Of a stretch of 64,000 bases of DNA, positions 1 through 8,771 are shown one piece after another. The position numbers and the translations under genes were made by a program. Source of the stretch: Euphorbia lathyris (taxonomy: Eukaryota > Streptophyta > Magnoliopsida > Malpighiales > Euphorbiaceae); the NCBI RefSeq assembly GCF_963576675.1, contig NC_088916.1, positions 8,633,001 to 8,697,000 of the forward strand, written 5' to 3'. The first letter of the stretch is position 1, and the number at the start of each line of letters is the position of its first letter. Below the pieces are notes generated by a model that was not told the DNA's origin, searched no databases, and saw only the letters and a program-made list of their open reading frames with translations.

Positions 1-142
1 TCAAACTAGACTAGTCAGATCAGAAAGAAAAACAACTACTTGTAATATTGAAGTTTAAACAACAGAAACAAACAAACAAAAAAAAAAACTATCCAAACAA
101 CATTTAAAGACAGGATAATTTCTAGACATGGCTAAACAAGTT

Positions 143-1564
143 CTATTTCTTCTTTTTCTGAGCTGAGGGTTCAGCTAGGACAATTCCTTTGCCTTTCTCT
201 TTATTTCCAGAGGTATTTCCTGCAGGCTGAGTTCCTTGTCTACTTGTCTCCCCCGTTTTGCCATCATCGGGTTGGTAAAGAAAGGTCTTATTTCTGGCGG
301 CAGAGGAGAGATAGGTAGAGTAGCGATGAAGCCTTTTTGTGCTTTCACCCAAACTGTCAATGACGGGAACGCTATCGTCCTGGACATGCCTAGGAACTCG
401 AAGGGAGCTACTGATCATACTAAGGAGACATTCATGGGCTTTGCTCAGGCAGGAGATTGAGCTGGTGACCTGACCATAAGATTGATGGAAGAGTTTTAGC
501 AGAGCAGAATCATAAAACATGCGCTGGGCATTATTGATACGCATGGCCTTCATGATAGCTTGTGAAAAGCTCATGAGTTCTGTGTTGGAGACTGGATCAA
601 CATCCATCTGGGCTCTATCAATGTTCAGTAGTCTGACTGCCTCACTTAATTGGTCAATCGTACACTGGGAAGAGGAGGATACTAAATCACGTGTACTGGT
701 CAGCTCAGTATGAAGCTTGGTGAAGCATTGTTGAAGTTCGGTAGAGGTGACAAATTCAGTATGGCTGGGTGGACTGGATTTTGTTAGCTCAGCATACAGC
801 TTGGTGAAGCAATCTTGCAACTCAGTAGATGAGGCATATTCAGTATGGGTAGTTGCTCTAGAGGGGGTCAGTTCCGCTGCTAGCTTAACAAAATAGTTTT
901 GAAGCTCAGTGGAAGTGACGTACCCTGGATTGGCTTCGGACAGTTGTTGAATTTTCCCTTCAAGAGTGTTCAGATGGGTGGCCATTGTAAGTACTGATTC
1001 AGTCAGTTTTGCCATTTGCTCTTGGTTTGGTTGCTGAGTCTGGACTGCAGTGATAATGTTAACCAGATCTTTTAGGCCTCGAAGTTCATTCAAAAGCTGA
1101 GTAATACCTGATAGGTGTGAGGACTCAGTTTGAGTAGATTGATGACCATCAGCTTGAGTAGGATGAAAGTCTTGAAGCAAGGACTGAGCAGAAGCAATGA
1201 CCCGACGGCCAGACTCAGTTGCATTCAAGTATGCAAACTTAGCAGCATTGGACTCAGAGGCTAGTGCAGGATTTTCTGATGGTGGAGGTGTTGATTCCTT
1301 GCCAGATTGAGTACCTGGACTTTGATGGATTTGTTGAGCAGAGTCATCAACGTTTTGTGTTGGAGGTGGAGTTGAGGTATGAGTTGGTTCAATTGGGGGA
1401 GTGTGAATTGGATCTGCAGGGTTTTTGGCATGTTCCTCATCTTGAGTAACAGAGACTTGCTTTTCCACTGGATCTTCTGGTGGTGATTCAATTGCATTTG
1501 AGAAGTACTGGAACTGGATTGTAGAGAGGTCAGTTTCAGGCTCGTCAATGGGAAAGTCGTTCAT
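143..1564 (-). pseudogene. C-terminal part of the env-like Sirevirus protein (473 codons)
   Basis: This frame is in phase with the one ending at 1637; only a TAA (1637-1639) and 24 open codons separate them, so it is probably the second half of one protein. The first 100 residues are rich in Pro, Ser, Thr and acidic residues. Residues about 155-210 are heptad-like and may form a coiled coil. Residues 215-298 hold three 28-residue repeats, each starting like xVTSTELQ. The C-terminus is basic and ends in a lysine run. No signal peptide or clear membrane span is visible, so any true envelope function is doubtful. It could be translated separately from its own ATG at 1564. Confidence 0.55.
671..922 (-). 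repeat. Three tandem 84-bp units encoding a 28-residue repeat
   Basis: Three consecutive coding units (residues 215-242, 243-270 and 271-298 of the 473-codon frame) share the pattern (Y/F)(V/A)(T/S)STELQxxFxKLxxELT. They have diverged in sequence but kept length and reading frame. This suggests selection on the protein before the element died, or a fairly recent internal duplication. Confidence 0.75.
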
Positions 1565-1636
1565 GAGATCGAGTTTCTTTTGCGCTTTCTTCTTTAATCT
1601 TCGCCGGGTCTCAGTTTTTGGCGGTGAATGATCAGT

Positions 1637-2977
1637 TTAAAGACCTTCACTGGACTCAGCAACTGTCCCCTCTTCTACAGGTGGCTCAACATTACTTTCT
1701 TTCCTTTTCTGTTCAGCATCATCATTGGAGTATTCTTCCTCTTCAGTATTAACTTGTTGGTGCTCAATATGTTCCTCATTTTCCTTTTCTTGGTCAATCC
1801 CATGACCTTCAGGTTGAGTAGAGGCTAGTGGGACAACTTCCACTATCTTTAAAGAGTTACCATTTTTCTTCTTCTTTAAAGGGGTTTCAGGAGTTTCTTC
1901 GTTCTCATCCTCAAGCTCTTCTTGCCTCTTTCTTTTCTCAACATGCTCCGTAGCCTTGTCAGCTTTAGCTTTCTGTCTTGATGAAAGCCTTACTTTCTTT
2001 GGGACAGCATGAATGTCCTTAGAGCAAGTTTCTACAGCCTTCCTCTTCTTCCCTTTTTCAGGCTGAACTGTCTCAGGTGACTCAGTATGAGCCTCAACAT
2101 CTTTTGCAGGCTCATCTTCAGGTTCCATTTCTGGTTGCTCAGCTTCTTCATCTTCCTCAGCATCTCCAGCTCCTTCATACCCCTTCAAAGGTTGATTATA
2201 CAATAGTCCATTTAGTAGGACAGCAGTGATTTCACTTCCCAACGAACTCGTCTCATCCACGGTCTCTATTTGCTTGTCCTGTATAATTTTCATAATAAGT
2301 GAACCCAAGCGTAGTTTCTTACCGCTTCGTTGAAATGATCCAACTAGAAACACGGGAAGATTGAATGGAGTGGAGGTCAACATGTGCCAGATAAAGCACT
2401 GTTCGAAGTTTGATACGGAGGAGGCAGAGCTGAGTTTGGGAAAGATGAAGTTAGTCAGCATGAAGTGAACCATCTTTTGTTCTTTACCCATACAGGTACT
2501 GCGTATTTCCCCTTTATGATCTTTGGGTTTACAGAACCCCTTTAGCTTCTCAGATGTGGCTTTTGGTATTTTCTCCTTTGTTGTTCTAAATTGGATTCCT
2601 TTGTCTGGTATCTCTAATAGTGTGGCTAGATAGGCAGGGGTTATAACGATTTTCTGACCTTTCACAGTGGTCTCCAAATAATCAGAGTCGTCTGCATCAA
2701 CCCGTAAATTCAAGTAGAATTCTCGAACTAACCTGGGGTAGGTTGTTCCTGGAAGAGAAAAAAGACCTTTCCAGTTGTTTTTCTCGATCCATTCGCAGAA
2801 TGGAGTTTCAGACGATACGAAGCTTGGAGAGAACCATCGGCATTTTAACACCTCCAGATTGTTAACCTTTGAGTGTACCTTGATCATTGTCCTCTCCCTT
2901 TCCATTGAAGGACCCGCGTGGTCAGTGGGTTTGTCTGTGTTTTGAGCTTTTGGGGTTTTCTTTTTGCTGGGAGACAT
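1637..2977 (-). pseudogene. Env-like / plant transposon protein domain of the Sirevirus, N-terminal part
   Basis: 446 codons from an ATG in a lysine-rich N-terminus (MSPSKKKTPK). Residues about 45-280 carry a globular domain with LVREFYLNL at about 83-91, typical of the 'putative plant transposon protein' domain found in envelope-like frames of plant Sireviruses. From about residue 285 to the end the protein is very acidic with lysine clusters and is probably disordered. It lies downstream of pol, about 530 bp after the RNase H frame. The function of this protein family is unknown; the envelope label is historical. The frame ends in a TAA after which the same frame stays open for almost 500 codons. 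Confidence 0.65.
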
Positions 2978-3061
2978 TTTTGACGATTTTGAAGTTCTTA
3001 GAGAGGAAGAAGATTGAATTTCAGGGATTACAAATGTAAGGAATGACGAGTGGGGGTTTTT

Positions 3062-3080
3062 CTATTTTTATATAAATTTA
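3062..3080 (-). promoter_or_regulatory. TATA-box-like sequence upstream of the env-like frame
   Basis: On the minus strand a TTATATAAA core (plus 3067-3075) lies about 92 nt upstream of the env-like ATG at 2977, followed by a pyrimidine-rich stretch with CTCTCT. The spacing suits a plant TATA box with a leader of about 60 nt. AT-rich plant DNA produces such matches by chance, so this is a candidate internal promoter only. Confidence 0.35.
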
Positions 3081-3326
3081 TGAAGACCCTAAATCATTAT
3101 CTAGCCGTTTTTTTCCTAGGGACGTTCAATCGACAGACATTCTGTCAATTATGACATCTTCGGCGCATGGGTTTTTGCCATTAATGTGCATCTTCCCAAT
3201 GTGTCAGTGGTTACACGTGTAGGTTCACTTTACGCGAGTGGGTTTTTGCTAGGTTTCGCTGAAATTCGAAGCGTCCATGATATTGAGTGCCTAGCGTTTG
3301 TGAAGACAATTTTTCTATCTTTTATT

Positions 3327-3448
3327 GACTCAGCATAAGTTACATACTCAGCATGTGTATTTACTCAGCATAGAGTGATTTTGTTTATCTACTCAGCATG
3401 GGATGTTTACTCAACTTTTATGCCTACTCAGTATCATTACTCAATATG
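3327..3448. repeat. Array of spaced TACTCAGCAT motifs
   Basis: The 10-mer (T/G)ACTCAGCAT occurs four times (3327, 3345, 3362, 3390), with variants at about 3408 (TACTCAACTT), 3425 (TACTCAGTAT) and 3439 (TACTCAATAT). Spacing is about 14-28 bp, so these are separate short words rather than a tandem duplication. The array lies between the RNase H stop and the env-like start of the Sirevirus. Confidence 0.7.
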
Positions 3449-3506
3449 GCATTTGCACACTCATTCAAAGTGTCACTCACATGGCAATCATTCAATACAG
3501 ATTTAG

Positions 3507-6395
3507 TTAGAGTGGATTCGACATACCAATTGCTTCTCTTAGTGTGTTGAATTGTTCTCGTGCCAAGGGCTTTGTGAAGATATCTGCAAGCTGATCGTTT
3601 GTTGGCACGTAGGTCAGCTTGATCTCATCTTTTAGTACATGGTCTCTGATGAAGTGATGCCTTATGCTAACATGCTTCATCCTGCTGTGTTGGACTGGAT
3701 TTTTAGATAGATCGATGGCACTTTTGTTGTCGCATTTGATCTCTATTGTCTTTGTTTTGACTCCGTAATCCTCAAGCTGTTGCTTTATCCATAGGACTTG
3801 TGCAACACAGCTTCCAGCAGCCACGTACTCAGCTTCAGTTGTAGATAGAGCAACAGATGATTGCTTCTTGCTAAACCAAGATACTAGACAGCTTCCGAGG
3901 AAATGACATCCTCCTGAAGTACTTTTTCGTTCTAGCTTATCTCGTCCGTAGTCAGCATCAGTATATCCAATGAGTGTGAAGCCATTTGAGGTTGGATACC
4001 ATAGACCTGCATCAACTGAGCTTTGCAAGTATCTAAAAATTCTTTTTACAGCAGTTAGATGAGATTCCCTGGGGTCAGCTTGATATCTAGCACAATAGCA
4101 TACTGAGTATTGAATGTCTGGTCTACTAGCAGTGAGATAGAGTAATGAACCTATCATACCTCGATAGAGTTTACTGTCAACTGACTTACTCTTTTCATCC
4201 TTGTATAGGACAGTATCAGTACCCATGGGGGTTGATATTGGTTTGCAATCTTCCATGCTGAATTTCTTTAACATTTCCTTGGTGTACTTAGACTGACTTA
4301 TAAATATGCCATTCTTACCTTGCTTGATTTGGAGTCCAAGGAAGAAGTTGAGTTCACCCATCATAGACATTTCGAACTCAGTTTGCATCTGTTGGCTAAA
4401 TTCTTTTCACAAAGATTCGTTAGTAGTACCAAAGATTATATCATCAACATATATCTGTGCAAGTAGGGTATGTTTACCCTTTTTCTTAATGAACAAGGTT
4501 GTGTCAGCTTTTCCCCTGACATAGTTCCTGGTCAGCAGGAAGTTGGTCAACCTCTCATACCAAGCTCTTGGAGCTTGCTTTAGACCGTACAGGGCCTTTT
4601 TGAGTTTATAAACGTGATTTGGAAATTTTGGATCTTCAAACCCTGGAGGTTGATTAACGTATACCTCTTCGTTTATAAAGCCATTAAGAAACGCACTTTT
4701 TACATCCATTTGGTACAGTTTAAAATTCATGTAACTGGCATAGGCACACAATATACGTATAGCTTCTAATCTAGCAACAGGAGCAAATGTTTCTCCATAG
4801 TCTATACCCTCTTGCTGACTATAGCCTTGGGCTACAAGTAGGGCTTTGTTTCTAATCACATTTCCATGTTCATCTAGCTTATTTCTAAAGACCCACTTAG
4901 TTCCTATGGGCTTTTGATTCCTAGGTTTAGGTACTAAATCCCATACCTCATTTCTAGTGAATTGGTCAAGCTCTTCTTGCATAGCATTGATCCAATACTC
5001 ATCTTGCTCAGCATCAGCAAAGTGCTTTGGCTCATGTATTGATACGAATGCAACATTGCTGAGGTATCTTCTAAGTTGATCCCTGGTCATTAGTTTGTTG
5101 TTGGCTGCATCAAGAATGGCTTGTTCTGTATGACCTCTTGGGATCTTTATTTCCTTGGGCAATGTTGAGTTGTTTGGAAGAGGTGTTTCTACAATCTCTA
5201 CAGGAATAGATTGGTCAACAAATGATATTTCAATTTCTTGCTTACCTTGGGTCAGCTCCTGTATGTTTGACACTGTGGCTTCTGGTTGATCAGCGGAAGC
5301 TGAGCCTGGTTCATCTTCTTCAGGCTGAGCTGACTTACCTGTAGGGTTAGTTTCATCGAATTCAACATGTATAGACTCTTCTACAATCTGGGTTCTTTTA
5401 TTAAATACTCTATATGCTTTACTGTTTGTTGAGTACCCTAAAAAGATCGCCTCATCAGCTTTAGCATCAAATTTAGCAAGATTGTCTTTTGTATTGAGTA
5501 TGAAACATTTACACCCAAAGGCACGAAAGTATCCAATGTTGGGCTTTCGACCTTTCCAAAGTTCATATGGGGTTTTCTTGAGTATAGGTCTGACTAGAGC
5601 CCTATTTAGTATATAACATGCCGTGTGAACAACTTCACCCCAAAAGTACTTTGGAAGCCTATTTTCACTCAGCATTGTCCTAGCTATTTCGACAATGGTT
5701 CTCTTTTTCCTTTTAACAACCCCATTTTGTTGAGGTGTTCTAGGAGCAGAGAAGTTGTGGTCAATACCACAAGTTTCACAGAATTCATCAAACTGTTGGT
5801 TTTTGAATTCTCCACCATTGTCGCTTCTAATGTGAGCTACTTTTAGGTCTTTGTCATTTTCAATCTTTTTGATCAATGTGGTGAACATCTCAAAGGTTTC
5901 ATCCTTGCTACTCAGCAAGATGATCCAAGTGTACCGAGAGAAATCATCTACAATAACCAAAGAAAATTTCTTACCTCCCAAGCTGAGTGGCTGGATAGGT
6001 CCGAAAAGATCCAGGTGTAGTAATTCCAACGGCCTTTTGGTTGAGACGATATTTTTGCTATGAAACGACTTTTTAGTTTGTTTACCCTGCTGACAGGCTT
6101 TACATAGTTGATCTTTTTCAAACTTTAATTTGGGTAATCCCTCAACTAATTGCTTTCTAGCTAATTTGGCAAGAAGGTCCATGCTGACATGCCCAAGTCT
6201 TCTATGCCATAGCCAGGAGTTGTCCTCTTTAGACACTAAGCATATATTTTTAGAAAACTGTTTTTCCAAGTTTAATATGTATACATTTTCTACACGAGGG
6301 GCAGTTAAAATTAATTCATTTGTATTTCCCTCGAGTATTTGACACTTAGTATCATCTTTTGCGAGTGGTGATCCAATCACTACTTTCAGCCGCAT
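3507..6395 (-). pseudogene. Sirevirus pol: integrase, reverse transcriptase, RNase H
   Basis: Two phased frames (6395-4407 and 4388-3507) are separated only by a TGA at 4407-4409, just after the YVDD region of the RT. The upper frame has the pre-integrase HRRLGH (residues 64-69), the CKACQ zinc-finger pair (98-102), integrase Asp at about 129 and 192 (RSDNGGEF), and the position of the catalytic Glu at about 218, which is Lys here (GVVKRKKR). Then come copia RT with YVDD and, in the lower frame, a complete copia RNase H (GYTDADYG, STTEAEY, CDNKSAI). Both the lost integrase Glu and the stop argue that it is dead. The ATG at 6395 is only the first Met after the truncation point. Confidence 0.85.
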
Positions 6396-6399
6396 AATC

Positions 6400-7665
6400 T
6401 TTCGTGATGCATAATTCTCTGTTATGGGAGCGGATCATATGCTGTGTCCACTCAGGTGATTCAGTGAGGAAATTTGCCTCTTTTGGTATCCCAGTCGAAA
6501 GCTGATATCCCAACTGATGAGTTTCCGATTCTCCTTTTCCTTCATCATCACTGCGATTCCCCCATGCCTCGTTTCCCTCATCATCCTTTAATTCGGAGTT
6601 GTGCAAAACCATCTGTAAATTTTCATCAGCAGCTTTAAACTCTGCAGTCGGCTCATCCTCTCTATCAAGGGCCTTCGCTGTCTCAACATTAACAGGCTTC
6701 GGTCTTTGCCAGACTATTGGTTTCGAGTGATTAGAGGATTTATGCTGAACCTGCGGGTTCGATACAGAATGTTTAGAAGATTTGTTCCGAGCTTGCATGT
6801 TCGAAACATTCTGATTTTTCTGGCAATTGATTGAAGAGTGTCCAATTGCATGGCATGTCCCGTAAAGCATTGGAAGGTTCTCATATTCAATGAAGACCCA
6901 TTGCTTCTGATTATCTGTGTCAACACGTAGCCTGTCCTGAATTTCCCCATTCAATTCCACATCAATTAGCACTCTAGCATAGTGCCCAAATTCTCCATTA
7001 ACCGTGTTATTGTCAAATCTAATTGGGACACCCACAGCCCTAGCAATGCTAGCAATAATTCTGGTATCCCAGAATTCCCAAGGTAAATTATAGAATCTTA
7101 CCCATACCTACGCAGACGAGGATTTATGGAGGTCGGGGTTGAATCCAGGAGTCCAAGGCGAGAATCTGATGATCCCAGGCTTCAGAGAAATCACTCCTTG
7201 CCCCCAGATGGACTGAAGGGTGTTCACATCAGGCATTACAATCTGGTAGAATCCCTTCCCGAGAGAGATCATCTTCCATTCCAAATTCATCTTCCATATC
7301 TTATTAAGCTTCTATTTCAGATAAGCAGGCCTCCAAGGCTTCTCTCCCTTGTTCAGTGATACACGTCCGATAACTGAGTGCTGTACTGCTTTAATTCTTC
7401 CTTCGTAAATCAGTTGAGGGATTTTAACTGCTTTAAATCCCCCTTCCTCCGATACAATCGGCGTCGACGGAACAGGAGCAGCTGATGACGGCAGAGGAAC
7501 CGGAATCGCCGTTGAAGAAGCCGATTGCTTCACGACATCAGCGAACGAGCTTTTAGAAGGTACAGGAGATGCTTCAGCAGCTAAACGAGAGTAAGAGTGT
7601 TTGTCAAAGAGATGAGCAATCACAAAGGAGGCGAGCTTCGCGGCGGCCGGAGGAGATTCAGCCAT
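6400..7665 (-). pseudogene. LINE-type ORF1 protein (DUF4283 + zinc knuckle), two in-frame TAG stops
   Basis: One phase runs from ATG 7665, with TAG at 7312-7314 and 7108-7110 as the only breaks. The N-terminal 115 residues are Ala/Ser/Pro-rich. The DUF4283 region follows: a segment with GKGFY and W-rich motifs, then after the second TAG the hallmark VWVRFYNLPWEFW and a GVPIRFDNNT segment. The CX2CX4HX4C knuckle has Tyr in place of its first Cys (LYGTCHAIGHSSINC). The C-terminal part is acidic and low-complexity. Such proteins are ORF1 products of plant L1-type LINEs or their domesticated relatives. The frame runs into Sirevirus sequence at about 6.38 kb and no ORF2 follows on this strand. Confidence 0.75.
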
Positions 7666-7677
7666 GTCGGAATCAGG

Positions 7678-7750
7678 GATTTCTAGGTCATCGCCTCTCC
7701 GGTGCGACTATTTGATAGGCAAAAACAATTGATTTCTAGGTCATCGCCTC
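7678..7750. repeat. 20-bp direct repeat at the 5' edge of the DUF4283 pseudogene
   Basis: GATTTCTAGGTCATCGCCTC occurs at 7678-7697 and 7731-7750 with a 33-bp spacer. The first copy is 13 bp upstream of the DUF4283 start codon. It could be a target-site or repair duplication, but no partner is visible at the other end of the LINE fragment. Confidence 0.6.
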
Positions 7751-7783
7751 CATATAAATCCAGCTTAACGAATAAACTGGTTC

Positions 7784-7960
7784 AATTTCAACTTATTTAA
7801 ATCCCTTAGTAAAATGACTAGTGATTTTTATTAAACAATTACTAAAATAATATTTTAAGAATTTTGTTATTAAAACTAATTTGAAGGCTGCAATTTCTTT
7901 AAAAAATTTATTAATTGCAACACTGAAAAATTTGGTAAAGCAAAATAAAAGTTTGATTAG
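7784..7960 (+). repeat. Dispersed AT-rich repeat R1, copy at the left edge of segment A
   Basis: Matches parts of 41700-42760, 45180-46660 and 48860-49252 + 52451-52790, notably the stretch around TTTGGTAAAGCAAAATAAAA. The LINE reverse transcriptase begins just inside it, so a 5'-truncated LINE probably landed in an R1 copy. There is no coding content. Confidence 0.6.
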
Positions 7961-8487
7961 CTTTAAAATTATCTCTAAAATTCTTGCAGATAGGCTGGCT
8001 CAGATTGCTGGGGATATTGTCTCTGCGAATCAATTTGTGTTTATTCAAGGCAGGAATATTCACCAATGCAACGGAGTTGCTTCGGAAGGCGTGAATATCC
8101 TACGGAAGAAATGCTTTGGGGGAAATATGTGTATGAAGATTGATATTGGAAAAGCATTCGACACACTCGACTAGAATCTTTTACTGGCAGTGTTAAAGGC
8201 TTTTGAGTTTTCTCTACGGTTCCGTGATTGGATCCTCAACATTCTATCATCCGCCAAAAATTTAATTTTGACTGGTAGTAGAGTAAACGGTTATTTCGCT
8301 TGCTCTTGTGGGGGTAAGACAGGGAGATCCTCTTTCTCCGATCCTATTTAGTATAGCTAAAGATTTTTTTAGACCAAGCATTACACGCCTTGTTGATCTT
8401 GGTCAATTTGACCTAATGGTCTACTCCAGAAATCATAAGATGCCAACACATTTGCTATATGCGGATGACATTCGATTGTTTTGTAAG
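7940..8487 (+). pseudogene. LINE (L1-type) reverse transcriptase, copy A, 5' part
   Basis: Translates to RT motifs: FKIISKILADRL, then ANQFVFIQGRNIHQC, KIDIGKAFDTLD, and after a frame change GVRQGDPLSPILF and the catalytic YADD (8458-8469). The N-terminal endonuclease is absent (5' truncation). There is a TAG at 8172-8174 where copy B reads Trp. A five-G run near 8309-8313 shifts frame and is shared with copy B, so the LINE was dead before the segment was duplicated. Interrupted after GTAAG by a copia element; continues at 13447. Confidence 0.85.
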
Positions 8488-8655
8488 TATTAGACATATT
8501 TACTATTTAGTCCTTTATCTATTTGTATAAAATAGTTAGTTCCCTATTTCTAGCCTAGAGTCTAGATTCAGTCATTCAGTTAGATACAAACTATAAACTG
8601 TATATATACTACTTGATACATCAATAACAAGCACTAAACAATTCAAATTGTTACA
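8488..8655 (+). repeat. 5' LTR of nested copia element (168 bp)
   Basis: Begins TATTAGACAT and ends TTGTTACA. It contains a TATATATACT TATA-like box at about 8600. It differs from the 3' LTR at three positions that I can see (about 98% identity). Confidence 0.92.
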
Positions 8656-8667
8656 TGGTATCAGAGA
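8656..8667 (+). other. Primer-binding site (initiator Met tRNA type)
   Basis: TGGTATCAGAGA directly abuts the 5' LTR. The plant consensus is TGGTATCAGAGC, so the last base differs. Confidence 0.85.
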
Positions 8668-8771
8668 CCTAACCTAATTCTAATCTTACTCCCTCTTCCC
8701 TCCTCCCTCCTCAACCCGTCGACATCCCCTTCCTCAAACCCTAATTTTGCCGCCGACCACCTTCCGCCACC

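Larger units (their letters stand above)
1..6375 (-). mobile_element. Sirevirus-type Ty1/copia retrotransposon, 5'-truncated, 3' LTR outside window
   Basis: Reading the minus strand, the order is pre-integrase/integrase, reverse transcriptase, RNase H, then a long extra frame after pol. Ty1/copia order (integrase before RT) with an extra envelope-like frame downstream is the hallmark of the Sirevirus (SIRE1) lineage. Gag and protease are missing: the element stops at about 6.36-6.40 kb against an unrelated LINE-type ORF1. No LTR is seen; the 3' LTR must lie left of base 1. The assignment rests on domain order and motif recognition, not on a search. Confidence 0.8.

Noticed and set aside
143..2977. 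Sirevirus env-like frame as a true viral envelope
   Set aside because: No signal peptide, no membrane span and no fusion-type motif visible; only the position after pol suggests the name.
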